This document shows, one piece after another, positions 26,880 through 39,970 of a stretch of DNA of 64,000 bases. The stretch covers positions 6,076,001-6,140,000 of the forward strand of contig HG738137.1 of assembly GCA_000499405.2 (NCBI GenBank), read 5' to 3'. Position 1 is the first letter of the stretch; every line of letters starts with the position of its first letter. The notes below the pieces were generated by a model that made no database searches, was not told the origin of the DNA, and was given only the letters and a program-made list of their open reading frames with translations. A program made the position numbers and the translations under genes. This stretch comes from Onchocerca volvulus. Its lineage: Eukaryota; Nematoda; Chromadorea; Rhabditida; Onchocercidae.

Positions 26880-29800
26880 ATCCCATTCAGAATACACTTT
26901 AAATAATTTATTGAGACGCTTATTTGTATTAATGTAAAGCTCTCTTAAAATTCAAACATAATTATGCACTATTTCGGAAATTTCCAGTCAGAATTCTCAA
27001 TATTCGAAACTCCAATTGTTGCCGAATATTTATATGATTTGCGGTATTTTGTCCTGAACAAATATCTTAAAATTATTTTTAATATATTTTTCATGGATTT
27101 GCAAAAATCACAGTCTATCATCCTGTAGGAATATTTTACATTATTTTAAGAATTAATTCTGCAGCTAATTGACAAATTTCCAATCTATAGCTGTTCTTCT
27201 TACAATTTTACTGAATAACAAGCAGGTAACAAATAGTCAGGCAAGCAAATCTAGTTTTTAATTTGAGTTTTCACTTCTATTAACTTCAACTTTCTAACTC
27301 TTTAATAAATAAAAGCAACATAAACCTTCAAAACTGGGACAATAAAAGTTACTTCATGTCTATTTCTACACATATGTGAAAAAAACTTATAACGAATTTT
27401 ATGCACGAAAAAAAAAAAGTCCTCTTATCTTTCTAATTTTGCGCTCAATAAAACCCGAAAATTGTAATAATTGTTCCAATATATGAAGAAAAAAAGATTT
27501 AGAGTAATATCAATAAAAAGACAGAAGGGCAAAAAGTTCAAGCGATAGTCTTTTAGCTAATGAAGTTACCGTTTGAAGCAACGATTAACTTGATAGACTA
27601 CAGAGCTATTGCCTCTTTGTTTGATTCTTTTCTACCATAGTCATCCGCACGAATAAGCAGAATCCTCACAATTCTTACAGAATTAATTAAATGATAATAA
27701 TAATAAACTAATAAGTAACTAAAGCTATTACTTTTCAAATCATTCTTAAGCTATTCCAACGAACATCTCTACAACAATCAATTGAAATAAACCGAATATA
27801 TAACAAACATACAATAAATAGAGTGGAGAAACTGCTTCAAAATGATTAGAAAATAGTTCAACAAGAGTTATAACAATGTCTGTTTCAGTAAATTAATTTT
27901 GCATAACATGCGCTTGAACATACTTAAAAATGTGATTTAAAAAAAAAAAAAGAAAGAAAAAAAAAAAAACATATCAAAATAAAAAGTACAGGAAAGTAAC
28001 CAGTTTTTCAAATTATAAATATTTATTCTGGCATTTATTTCTTGTCTTCAACAGGCCAACGTTTTTTACATGACAATAATAGAAATTATGTTACTGTTGA
28101 TTAAACGAAATGAAATCCCTCCTTCTCAAATCCTAAGTGCGAATAAAAAATTAAAATTCATGAACTCATATACCTTTCTAAACAATCAATATAAGTCTCA
28201 ATCGCTTCTAAAGGTATAAAAAAACGATTAAAAGATTGCAAGCAGCAGCAGGAGTGGTAGTACTTTCAAATCCAGTTCCGATTCCAAATCAGAGACTTAT
28301 GGTCAATGGGCCTTTCTCGTTTTTCGCCAAATATCCTTTCTGTAGATTGAATAATTTCACAGCAGAAGGATAACATACTGAGTATACTGCAACCAAAACG
28401 TTTAAAGAAGCATGCCCTGTTGAGTGTACCAAATATTCTGGTATCTGCTGCGACTGAAAGTGTTGTTTTTGCATGTAAAAACTAATGGTGTCAAAGTGAT
28501 GATCACAAAAGTTTGCTAGCGGTGATGTTCCAGCGCTGTGACTCGAACAGAGTTGTATCAAAAAATAGTTTATGATGCTGAATGGTGATTTCCATCAGAA
28601 GACAAAGCAACTGCTACATGATCTGGGAGAGTTTCAGATTTTTTCTGCTTTATTATCAGCTATCTCAAAAGTCAATTCCAGAGATAATGGAATCAACATA
28701 ATCATCATTACCGGTATTATTATTTCTACTAATGTTTTATAATTGAGAAATATCATATAGTTTATCCAATCTTGGTTGAGCAATATATGCAGAAGTTTCT
28801 GCAATTTAGCCAAAAAAAGTTGTGAAGAAAGTTCCATGTGCTGCTTACTGTTGTTTCGCAGGCGGTTATTGAAAGAATGATTTGTTAGGATACAAAAAAT
28901 AGTGATAATGATAAAAGGGATAAATACTCATTGGCATAGCAGTATTGGCAAAATGATCAATAAAAAGACTGCATGCTGCTAAAAATTATTATTACTAATA
29001 AACATGGGTTAAATTCTTATTAAAGCAACAATAATTTTCTAAAAAAGCTTGCATCAAATTCTTTATCAGAGTTCTAACGAAAACAGACAAGATTTGAAAA
29101 AAATATTAGGTGTTATCCTAAAAATGTTTTCAGAGATTTGAACATTATTCCACGATTCAAGTTTCAGTTACACTGATAAACAATAGATTGGCATAGAAGG
29201 CAAGAATATAACAGAACACCTCCAGTGTTGCAGTTTGATTTCCGCAGAAATTAGAATATGAAATTGGAATATTTCTGCGTCTGAAGCAATGCTTCTTTTG
29301 ATCGGTTTTCTAAACAGTAATAAACTAAAAATCAAAATCCAACTACTGCAAAAAGAAATAAAAAATGATAAAAGGCTGTGGTAATATAAAGTGCAATGCA
29401 ATAAGTTATTTTTTTTTTAAATATGAGATAAATTCATATAATATATATAGTGTAAACAAAGATAAGAAAATAAATGGCGTCAAAAAAGGAGTAAAAACAA
29501 AATACAGGACAGCAGGTAAGTACATATACAAAAACCAACATCATGAAAAAAAATTTGGAAAAAAAAGACAAATAATTTCGCTCACTTGTAAATAGTTTTT
29601 TAACTTTTCATAAATTCAATTCAGTTTTGTCTGGCGTGCGTCAGATTATACAACTCGTATGTATTGCTGTGTAGAAAAGAAGAAAAACATTCCAGCGGCA
29701 GTTTGTATTATGCATGACAGCTTAATTTTTTTATAACCTTATATTTAATCGTCCCAACGTCAAAAAAATGTATTTTTCCACTTGATCACAGCAACATTTT

Positions 29801-31230
29801 TAAAACTTTTCGTGTACCTAAAATGAATCTTGATAAGTTGATTCAATTATTAAAAATGTTTTTAAAGAATTTCCATAAGCACTGGAATTTAGAACTGCAT
29901 AAGCTAAAAGTTTCAATTGCTGTAAGGAAAATATAAACAATTGCACCCTATCCAGTCAAGCATGCTTCAATTTTATTGTTACGATTGCCGTCAATGAAAG
30001 ATTGTCTAAGGAAAAACGAAACGGAAAACAGGAAATAATCAAATGCTTAAAACTAAAGACACCAGTAGAATCAGAGTTTAAACACAGCACATTTCAGAAC
30101 ATTTACAAAAATATTCTCACTTACACCAGACTGAACAAAAATCTCATTTCGTAACATAGCATATTTCCAGTCGTTTTACTTAACGAACTTTTGAAGGAAA
30201 AAGTTGAGTGCTAGTGTAGTGAATTACCTTCCCTCTATCATACCCATCATAGCATAAGTGATAGTAAGTAGACTACTTAAATACTATCAATAGCAAATCC
30301 TATATAAAAACGACATATGCTTTCCACTTTATGCAAGTGAAAAATGAGGATACACAGCTAACTCCTATTTGGAAATTTTCCATAATCATAAAAAGTCATT
30401 CAAACTTTAATGTGCATGAGTCTTCGTGAATTGTTGTATTAACAGTCTTTTCTTTATTTGTAACTATTTAGCGACTGTAAGCGCTAAAATTATAAAAACT
30501 GTACGATTATATTTCTATATTATCCGATACGAAGTCAAATGGCGTTCAGAAATAAATGGAGATAAAAAAAAATCACTCCTTTTGTGCCCTTTTTTTCTTT
30601 ATAAAAATTCAGAAAACTAAAAATTGCTGAAAATCCTATAATATATAAGAGCAAATCAAAAATCATGAGTGATGTAAAACACTTTACGGCATACGGAATA
30701 TGCAGATCGCTTTAAAATAGTAAAAATTGCTGACTTCAATCAACGCATAACATCACTAATTATATACTAGATAAGTAAATAGTACTTATAGAAAAAATGA
30801 ATAAGAAAAAAAGCACTAAGTATGTCGCATTCATTAAATGTTCTTCCGTTTTATAGTCAAAAAGCGAAAAACTATCAGATACAAGATAACTAATGTGTTT
30901 CTATACACATTGTTTCTTTTTTACACTTATTTAAATGTAGATAAGAGTAAGTATCAAAATCATACAACATGAGTGTCAAACTGCCAATGACTATTTCTAA
31001 CAGTATCTTCTAAAACAAAAATTATGAAATATGAGTTTGCGGAAGCAAGTAAATTTCCTAAACTTCAAAAATATTTTTTTGTTTTTCCTTTATTAAAAAC
31101 GACATCAAATTAAAAATGAAAAAACCCACTTGAAATCTGAATTATTAATTCTAATTTACACAGGCAAACGGTGGAATGAAGAATGACATGGCAAAACTAT
31201 TTATAAACATCACTTTAATCCATGCTTATT
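26880..31230. other. Gap between GLD-2 5' end and the unrecognised gene
   Basis: Contains the GLD-2 promoter and the 3' flank of the next minus-strand gene. A minus-strand open frame at 28,289-28,561 (HSAGTSPLANF...) has no start, partner exon or family match that I can see. A-rich runs occur at 27,945-27,970. Nothing else is supported. Confidence 0.5.
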
Positions 31231-34200
31231 CACCACTAATACTTGAGCTTCTAATCACTACTTTATCCTCTTCCTGCGACATTTGGCTGAGAAATTTTGC
31301 ATAGAGTTTATTATATTCAACCGATGAATTTTTAAATATAACAGATTTGGCCCCAATAAATGATCCAAAAACAATATTCTTGATTTTTAGTTTACATTCA
31401 TATATTAAAAAAAATCTTTATGACAAATTTAAAGTCAAAAGATGAAAATTCCTTCTGCCCTAGTTCAACAAGAACAAAGAGAAGCAAAGAAGGGAACAAC
31501 CACTTATCGAGTAGTAACATAGTGTACATATCGATGGGCGGTACATCGTCAAACTGAAGACACTATTTGGTTTTCCAGTATATCCTACCTCTTGTTTTTC
31601 AGTACACCCTACTTCGCACAGAGACTAGAACTACGAACTGAAGTTGTAGTGTCTCGCTCATTCCACTTATACTATACAAATTCTCACAAGTGTATATAAA
31701 GCTTGCACATGCTAGCATTCACTATGAAAAAAAATAGTAAACGAATAAATATGCAAAGTTTGAGTTTTAAGGATACGAAATCCTGCCTTGGAGACGCAAT
31801 GGGAAACAATTCAAAGACTGATGAGGAAAGTCCTACTAGTTAGGTTTTTTGTTTCATGAAATGTTGGATACAAATCCAAGTGTTCTTTTTGCACCTGTTT
31901 AACATTTACTTCATTATTTTGGTAATTATACTGCTCTCTTTTATATTTCATATAGTTTTTCACAGTTTTCACCATATTCTTTTCCTAACAAAATGATGAT
32001 CTTCAATTTTATAATTAAGTAATTTCTTGACTACTCAGCTTATTCCGAAATTCTATATGTTTCAGTTCAGCTAAAAAAAAGACTGTTCCTTTTTTTTTCC
32101 ACGAAATTTAACACACTAGGTTTAATTTCGTTTTTAGTTTTAATATAATATTTAAATTTCATTGTCCTATCGAGCAACCAGTTTGTTGTTCAGATCTCGA
32201 TAGATTTGATTTTTGCTGAAATAGATTTTAATGAGTCCAATATTCACGGGTACAAATTCCAACTTTTCAGATCGTGAAACAGTCAATTTTTCCAAACCTA
32301 ATTCTAGTTTCTCTGCAGTCATTTATCAGACTAGAGATTTTAAATCTAGAGGACTTGTGCTTTGTTGGAGAGAAAAAAAAATAGAACTTTGGAAAAGCCG
32401 ACAATGACGTTGTTGATCTGTCAATATTTTTATCTTCTCTGAGATTTTGTTGATATTCTTCTATCGAACTTGTTTGATTGCTATGGATCGACTGACTACT
32501 TTCCTTTTTTAATGAAGAACCTGAAATTAAGTCGTGCTCAACGGATTTGTTCTTGCATCTTTCGTACGGAATGAAATAAATTTCTTCAGTAGAAATTAGT
32601 GAAGAAAATTCATTATAAACCGAATAGAAAAAAAGAGAAAAAAATTAGATTTAACATCCAAAAGAGCAGAATTATGATGTTAACACTGATTGTATTTTGT
32701 AGAAATCGATCCTTCTCTATGTTCAATGTAAAAATATTGCAATGTTCTCAATGTTCTTCTCTGAGTGAGATGTATTCTATGAAAAATCGGGAAAGAAAGA
32801 TATTTTAACTTCATTTAATAATTAGATTTAAGTCTAGAACTAAGTGTAACGAAATTCACTAAGAACTTACTAAAGGCATTTGTCGCAGAACGTAAAAAAT
32901 TTGTGTTGTATTTCCTCCTGCTGCATTTGCTGCTACTGAAAAAAGTCGTGACGATAAAAATTAAAATTGAGAAATAATTGGCAAGTAAAAGTCGTTCTAT
33001 AAGCTGTTTCCATTTAAATGCAAAAATTATTTTAACAACGTAATTTCGCACATCCACGTATTTCACGCTTTAAAATGATTTTTAATATAAAACAAATATC
33101 AAAATAAGTAATATTAATTCTTTATAAAATTCTTAAAGCTTCGAAATGAAGTAAATTTGTCATTAAGATCAAATATATTTCAATAAAATTAATTTGTATG
33201 CCTACCATTCGACACTTATTTCCAGATAAATGCTTTAAAGGCGATATTATGAGGGAAGAATAATATAAATCTAAAGAAACCTGTGCACTGAAGGTTTGTA
33301 TATTCCTTCTCTTAGTGATGTCCTTACAAGATCAGTATCACATTCCGCATTTGTATATGTTGATTTTGATGGATAAGGGTAGGTAAGAGTTCTGCCACTG
33401 GTTGTCGAAGAACATATAACAACTTGATCTGGATCACCTCTGAATCTAAATTCTTGAATCTATCCTATATCTGAGCAATATGCTACTGCAAAAGTAATAG
33501 TGAAATTTAAATGAATATTTCTGATTCTTCAATTAAATAGAAATTTTCCAATGCAATTTTGGAAACCAACTAAATCTGCCAAAATCTCTTGTTCCAGCCT
33601 TGTTTTTATAAGTCCTTTCTCAGCAAAAAGAATTCAATTATGGTGAAAAAGTGAAACTATTTTCCTTTAAATATTGTAATATGTTTCATTGTGGTGAAAA
33701 AAAAAAGCTTGCTTTCCTTCTATATTTTGATTCATATTCTTCTTTTTTTAGGCTTATATATATATATATATAAGAAGTAAGGAATAACAGAAAATTCACA
33801 GCTAAATTTGAGAAAAAATGAATTCGAACATGTAGAGAAGTTAACCCAAACAAATAAATTGCCATGAAAAAGTTTTACCCTTTAATTTATCTTTCTATTT
33901 TCTTTTCTTACTTTTTCATTAATTTATGAAAATGAGAGTAAGTGAAGTAAATGAAGTAAATAATTTACATAATAAAAAATTCAAAAATATACGTTTTGGG
34001 AGGTGGTGCAGTGCCTGCTGCAGTGTATGTAATGTTTGCACCACTATGTGTTGTTTCTATGATTGATGAGGTTGCACCTGATAGCATATCTCCCACATAG
34101 CGCGAATTGTGAGCTTGCTCATTTCCTGTATGATGTAAATACTATACTCTTAAATAAAAGGCAGTCGAAAATAATATTTAAAACTACTAGTTGTGGTAAA

Positions 34201-36056
34201 TGCTGTAATGGATTCTTCAATTCTATTCAAATTCGATGATTAGAGTAATAAAATTACTCAGATATACCTCGAATGTGAATTCGGCACATATCACGGTAGA
34301 AATTAGTAGTTTAGGTCAATAAAATTCAAGATATCAAATGATACAAAATAAATCCTGGCTAACCTTCGTTACCGCTCCTGAATCGATTTAAAATATTGCA
34401 AGTAGACTCACCAAAAGATTCCGTTTCGCAACTTAATAAATAGCATTTAGATAAAATAACAGTAACTTTGGTAATATCACTACATTAACTACAAGTTTAA
34501 TGATATAAAACGAGGATTTTTTTTCCTCCAAAGTAAGGTATAAAAATAATTTAAAGAGCAGATTTGAGTCTTTCTTGGGGTAGAGACTCTAATGAAAAAA
34601 GGTGAATTAGAGAGATAAATCTTCAAATGCAACAGAATAGCACTTCTGTAAATTTGTTATCAAATAAATAGGACTTAGGAAACCTGAAGACTTAAAAAAA
34701 AATCAGAAGAAATTCGTAATATATTTATTAAGACCCACCAATGTGACTCAGGAAAACTATTCAATATAAGACGTCGAGGTATACTCCGACCATATGCCTG
34801 ACGAAGAGGAAGGAGTGGTAATGAAGGTGCTGGTCTCGTATAAAACCGTGAAACTTGTTTCGAACCAACATTCCACCCAGATCGTCCGTAAGTAGAACGT
34901 AATGCAGGAGATGGTTCATCCGTTGTTTTAAGCCTTAATCTATGTGGAGCATTCTCGCAGCAATGACCTTCCTGGAATACTTCTTTCACCAATAGAGAAT
35001 GCTGATTTTTGGAAAAGCTATCATTTGACGTACGGTCACAGTATGAATTGTGTGGTAATATATCAGTGGTCGTATTCATTGTCGGAATGGAAAAGCTGCA
35101 ATGCGGAAGAGGTAAAGCTTGACTGGCAGCTAAAGAACTATTAATCGAATGTGATAAAGGTGGTATTGGTGGCTGAATAAGTTCGGACGAAGTTTCTGAT
35201 GCTGCTGTTGCTTGCTGTACGTATGGAGTAATATTTTTAAACAAAAACGACTTCGAGTTGTCACATGAAATCACCATCGACTGCGATGCAGATACTGGAA
35301 CAATCTTCGCTAAATTTGTTTGACCATTATTTAGCGATTCACTTCTCTGCAGCGCATCTGAAAGGTAATGACGTTTTAAAAATAAAATCAAATTTTGAAA
35401 TAGACAAGAACTGGAAAATCTTAAAGAAATCCCAAAATTTTTCAAAATTTTATTTCTATTTAGACTCCTACCTCCATAAAATTGTATCTAATATATTCAG
35501 AATATTCCTCTTAAACCCAATATATACACTTATGCAATTATAGATTGACTTACCATATCTTTCGTCAAAGATATCAAAGAATATATCCAATCTATACATG
35601 AATTAGTAAATTTGCAGAGAAAATAAAACTTGCGAGGTACAAATGTAGTAAATGTATCCACTTTTGCTGGAGAAACATTCGTCGCGGTATTATCATGATT
35701 ACAGCTTTCATTCGAATGGTCTAATCGAGAATACTTTGATGATAACAACAACGGCCTCGGTGGAATTCCTCCTTCGTCCTATAAATCATAACTTTTTATT
35801 CTTCTGCAGACGATTTATTCAATGACACTATCATTTACCAGAAAAAAAGATTCAACTATACCATTCTCCTTGATTCTTTTATAAAGCATAATCACTGTGT
35901 CAACGTTTCTGTCCATCCGATAAATGAATTTTAGGCCACTGCAGATGATCAAAAAAGAGATGAATGAATACCCCTGGTTTTGCTGCATGGTGCGATCGCT
36001 GTCTGAAGGGTGTGAAAAACTGAGCATGTACTGTAGCATCCATGTATTTATTATTT
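31231..36056 (-). CDS. Unrecognised Ser/Thr/Pro-rich protein, multi-exon, ends uncertain
   Basis: I do not recognise this gene. Exons 35,839-36,056, 35,630-35,778, 35,554-35,591, 34,739-35,357, a 20-nt microexon at 34,412-34,431, 33,993-34,125, 33,281-33,445, 32,871-32,935 and one starting at 32,583 join in matching phases. The first is the most structured: hydrophobic/aromatic, with SFISFLIICSGLKFIYRMDR. Next come RKLDIFFDIFDERYD and a 206-residue exon rich in Ser, Pro, Leu and Gln. The 32.3-32.58 kb exon is polar, with YFIPYERCKNKSVEHDL. A last coding exon probably lies at 31,231-31,400 (VEYNKLYAKFLSQMSQEED, then stop at 31,231-31,233), perhaps preceded by 31,504-31,553 (FDDVPPIDMYTM); their joins are not settled. 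The start codon is not fixed: a short exon with MDNKTKDSLIYL at 36,170-36,218 does not join cleanly. Alternative: these exons could be a long 5' part of GLD-2, since 33,281 also fits a GLD-2 acceptor phase; the stop at 31,231 argues against it. Confidence 0.55.
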
Positions 36057-36851
36057 CTGCAAAGCAACAATTATATAATGAATAAAATTTGCATGAAAAA
36101 GGAAAGCTGCAATTAATTTAGGGACCGAAATTGGCTACCAGAAAAACTATCATCAAATACCTAAATACCTTCCGAAGATATATCAAGCTATCTTTCGTTT
36201 TATTATCCATAACACTGGAAAGAAGTTGCTCTTTAAATTTAGAATCAAATTTGCCTTAAAAAAAGCTTACCAGTATATTGCACTCTGTATAATTATACCT
36301 CTATATACCTTAAGCAAGATGTCCAATATTCCTTTCTTTGTTATGCGAAATCTCACTCGTTACACAAATTTCCGAAACTCTGATATACTGAAATGATTCT
36401 CCGAAATTCAAACGCAACCTGAAATTCATTTTACTTATCCCAACGATCCCATATACTTTCTTTTCAATAATATCCAGTCTTAATTCGAGCTGAAAAATAG
36501 GTTATCTTCCCGTTGATTTCCTTTTCTCCACTTTCTCCGGACTAAAAGTCACATATCTTCAGACTTCAATCCAAATTTTAATTTGTTGGATTCTATTTTA
36601 TTTTTTTTTAGTAATACAGAATATTGCTAAGCAGAAAAATGGTTGATCTCATAAATAATCTTCGAATCAGTCTTCGATGAAAACGGAGCAACATATGTGA
36701 AGGAAGCGAAAGAATGGCACTATCTACTGAAAAGACTGGAAGGATTTGGGATGAATTGACTCCACGAAGGAGTTATGCTCTCCATTACCACCAATTCTTC
36801 TCGCTTTTACTTGAGTAAGAGAAGACAGAGCCCCAGGAAAACAAACATGGG

Positions 36852-36859
36852 TGACGTCA
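36852..36859. promoter_or_regulatory. CRE palindrome TGACGTCA upstream of the unrecognised gene
   Basis: A perfect CREB/ATF-type palindrome about 0.8 kb upstream of the first mapped exon of the minus-strand gene. The equivalent site in copy B reads TGATGTTA (43,269-43,276) and is no longer a CRE. Function is inferred from the motif only. Confidence 0.4.
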
Positions 36860-37843
36860 CTCTCCCATTATGGCGTATGATTTCGAGACTAACAGTAACT
36901 TTAGAATAGTACAAACCGATGTATTCTGTTCGTCCCGACTGTCGTCAGCGGTACTCTTCACAGGATTCTCTTCTTAATTGAACATTTCGCATGATTCCGT
37001 ATTAACACTCTTTTTTTCGGTATCTGCGCGCAGTGCACAGATAACTACTTTTTATCACTTCCTTATTCCAAAAATTTTATGAGATCACCCTAAAATCGCC
37101 GATATTATCTCACAATCTAAGAGAAATTCTGCCTGTTATCTTTGCTATATTCAAGGATTTTCATGAAACTCTGTCTTCAAAAACCACCTTATATTAGATA
37201 TCCATTGAATGTATATACTGAATATTATATTGGATGATTCAATAGCGTCACCGATTGATCGGAGGAACGAAGTGACAATGAGTTTTGATCGATCTCTTTT
37301 CAAATTTTCAGAATAACATTTTAGAAGGCAATTAACAGAACTTTGGAAGTGAAAAAAAAACTTTAAATTTGATAATAAAAAAGGATATTTGATGTTGTCT
37401 ATTTTATTTGAATAACTCTTCATTAAAGTATTTAACTGAATTTAAATAGTTATATTTGAAAATTATTTTAAAAAAATGGAAGTTGTTAAAAAAAAAAATG
37501 AAAGTGTTTAGAACTATTAATGAAGCTGAGTTTCTACCTGCACTAAATTTTTCAGACTAAATCATTTTCTTTAAAAATTTGCGAACAGTTGAACTGCTTC
37601 ATAAAATTTAATGTAATATAAGATTAAAAAACAACGACGCGAGCGAGTTCGACTACCGTAACCTAGTTTATTTTACTCATTGAAATGTGTCTTTTCCCGG
37701 ATAAGCAATTTTGTCTCTCTTCGCCATGGGTAATTCAATATTAGTCTTTTTATTTTCAGTTTTAGTACACGTTACCTAGTAATTTTAAGACAATAACAGT
37801 AATGGAATAACATTAAAAATCTCTCAGTAAATCATATAATAAA

Positions 37844-37936
37844 ATGAGCAAGGCGGAAATCCCTCTAACAGCTAAGGGCAACCATTCTCACGAAGACTCA
37901 CTCAGTCTCAAAGTAACAGAAACAGTGCACCAGTAA
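37844..37936 (+). CDS. Small 30-codon open frame conserved in both duplicate blocks, copy A
   Basis: The frame starts MSKAEIPLTAKGNHSHEDS and ends ...TVHQ-stop. Its last codons overlap a good splice donor (CACCA|GTAAG), so it could be a first coding exon. The identical frame occurs at 44,220-44,312. The sequence is compositionally unlike the AT-rich surroundings. I do not recognise it, and identity with the other copy may only reflect recent conversion, so coding status is doubtful. Confidence 0.2.
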   Translation: MSKAEIPLTAKGNHSHEDSLSLKVTETVHQ

Positions 37937-38250
37937 GCCTAAAATTTGCATATTTTAGAAGCCGCTTACCCAAAAAAGACTTATGCCAGACGTTACGAAA
38001 ATGTTAAATACTACCGCCTCATCTTCAGGACATTTCCGCCCCGCCTCAATTTCAAATTGCTTCAAATTGCTTCAAAAAGATCAAATTTTACGTTTCGCGC
38101 TGTTTTAAGCCATATTGTTTAAATGCACAAATTGAGGATTACGGTATTTGCGGAGAAAGGCAACAATCAGAAATGAACTTTGGCTTTTGAACATCATCAT
38201 AACGGGAAATAGAAGGCACGATTTATTGGAGGGCAATGATAGAAAAAGAT

Positions 38251-39655
38251 GATGATTTTGAAGACCGAGTTAGTCAGATTTGGTTGAGCAAGCTGCCGAA
38301 ATGTTATATGGATTAATTCATGCCCGCTATATTCTAACAAATCGTGGAATCCAACAAATGATTGATAAATGGCACGATCATGACTTTGGTGTATGTCCTC
38401 GTGTTTACTGCGAGAATCAACCAATGCTGCCAATAGGTAAATTTTTTTTTTTTTTTACAATTTTAAAATTTTGTTAGAATTGTGTTACCTAATAGTTGTA
38501 TTCATAAATTGCAGATTCATTTGTACTATTTAATTACTTCAACTATTACTGTATATCTTCTCTTTTTTTTCTTTTTTCACCTTTTCATTATATTCGCTTT
38601 CTTGTTCCTCTTTTTTTTTTTTTTTTTTCTAATAACGAAGAATTCAAATTTTTGGATTATGAATACTGTAGTCGCTTATTAGGTTTACTTCTATAATGTT
38701 TTCCTTCTACTAGCAGTTGAAGCAAATCGCTCAATTACAATTCATAGGTTAGAAAAATTCTTGCTTTTTGCAGATTCATAAATATAACTCTTCTCATTTC
38801 AGGTCTTTCTGTTCTACTTGGCGAATTTGCGGTTAAACTTTACTTTCCTCGTCGTTTTGATGTTTATGTATCAAAATCATCAAAGAATACCGATGACTAT
38901 TGTTTTGGTACAGGATTTCCTCATATGCTTTTCTTCATGTATCCAAAAGAAAAACCAAAACGACCTGCAGTAAGTTTTGTTCCACGGTATTAGTTGTTTT
39001 CTTTGGAATTGGAGGCAATCACTTCGACAAATAGTTGTGTGTTATCTGACAATTCATATCAATTGAATTAGTCTGTTTTGGGAATTTCGATTTCAAGAAA
39101 GAGAAAGTTAAAATCGAATTTTAAGAAAATTTGTCATTTTAAAAACAATTGCCTGTTTAAAAAAGTTTAGTAAATTGTAAAGGTGGATGTAAAATCATGT
39201 ACAATTGAATCATATTTTATAATTTTCAAACTATATTTCATAGTTTTTTTCAACTTCTCGCATGTCCTCACAAGAGCGTTATGCCTTTTTAATCACTTTG
39301 TTTGTAGCTTAGCTTGACTCACACATAACTCAGAGATCTCTCTTTTCCATTGATTATTCTGTTGAAATGTATATAAGAATTCGCATTTCAATTTTTATGA
39401 TTACCAAAAACTCAAAAAAGAAAAAACTCATTTTGTATGACTATCAAAAATTGTTGACATCATTTCAGATTGCGTGGCTCCAAAATTCACCCCACTGCTT
39501 ACGTTTTGCAGTATCAACAAAATCAGTGCAACGATAATGTGAACAATGGTTCACCAACAGTGGCGGTCAATAGATCATCATTTACTGCTAAATTATATGA
39601 AATTCATATTTCTGAAAATGTTATAATGAAATGGATAATTTTGCAAAGTGTTTAG
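38251..39655 (+). pseudogene. CK2 beta partial duplicate (exons 3-5), zinc ribbon destroyed
   Basis: Copies of CK2 beta exons 3 (about 38,251-38,433), 4 (38,803-38,986) and 5 (from 39,469) with the introns between them, so this is a DNA-level duplicate and not a retrocopy. Exons 1 and 2 are absent. From [10 protein letters not shown] onward exon 3 is identical to the parent and keeps the donor. The first bases of exon 3 are damaged (the acidic loop is shortened). Exon 4 keeps an open frame but changes LYCPRCC to LYFPRRF, removing the second zinc cysteine pair, and loses two codons after KSSK. In exon 5 LYGFKIHP becomes LRGSKIHP, and a 16-bp deletion removes the normal stop, so the frame runs on to 39,655. 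It lacks a promoter of its own, a start and a working zinc fold; a CK2 beta function is very unlikely. Confidence 0.93.
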
Positions 39656-39762
39656 CTTGAATGAGATAGAACCATGTATGGTTTCAGGAAAATCGATTTT
39701 TCTGAAATTTTAGTGATGAATTTAATGAGCTTTCATCATCGTCAAGTATTTTTATATTTATA

Positions 39763-39970
39763 CTAGCTGGATCTGGCTACAGCTAACCTGTATTAAAAAA
39801 AGTGTGAATGCTCGTTTGTTCAAAATCTTAAATCTCCAAAAATTTCCACCGATTGTTTTAAAATTTTGACACAACGCTGCATTCGAATACGCGCATGTTT
39901 TTATATGCTTTTAACATACACGAGTTGCTGTGGCTCAGTCTGGTCTAGTGGAAAATGTTGGGGAAAAAAA
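39763..39970. mobile_element. Fragment of a dispersed element beginning CTAGCTGGATC
   Basis: The copy departs from the parent sequence (about 12,740) at TATACTAGCTGGATCTGG. A stretch beginning CACCGATTG and running through ACAACGCTGCATTCGAATACGCGCAT closely matches 48,086-48,150 in a TRPM intron. It then reads CACGAGTTGCTGTGGCTCAG. Sequences of the ACTAGCTGG...GTTGCTGTGGC type are common dispersed repeats in invertebrate genomes; I cannot assign the element class. Because the parent copy lacks it, it arrived after the duplication or replaced DNA there. Confidence 0.5.

Larger units (their letters stand above)
36070..38250. repeat. Duplicated upstream block, copy A (direct repeat of 42,350-44,618)
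   Basis: Copy A directly adjoins the first exon of the unrecognised minus-strand gene, so it is probably that gene's native upstream region. It matches 42,350-44,618 in the same orientation. The part at 36,070-37,385 is clearly diverged, while 37,385-38,132 is nearly identical to 43,762-44,508. Copy A contains an intact CRE palindrome TGACGTCA (36,852-36,859) and the shared sequence TATCTGCGCGCAGTGCACAG near 37,020. It ends at about 38,250, where the sequence switches abruptly to CK2 beta exon 3. Confidence 0.9.

Noticed and set aside
28289..28561. Minus-strand open frame of 90 codons between GLD-2 and the unrecognised gene.
   Set aside because: No recognisable domain, no fitting splice partners and no repeat or copy elsewhere.
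26578..33445. Joining exon 33,281-33,445 directly to the GLD-2 exon at 26,578-26,749.
   Set aside because: Phases allow it, but exon 32,871-32,935 also fits that donor, a terminal stop exon lies at 31,231, and GLD-2 with a start at 26,879 already has the usual length.
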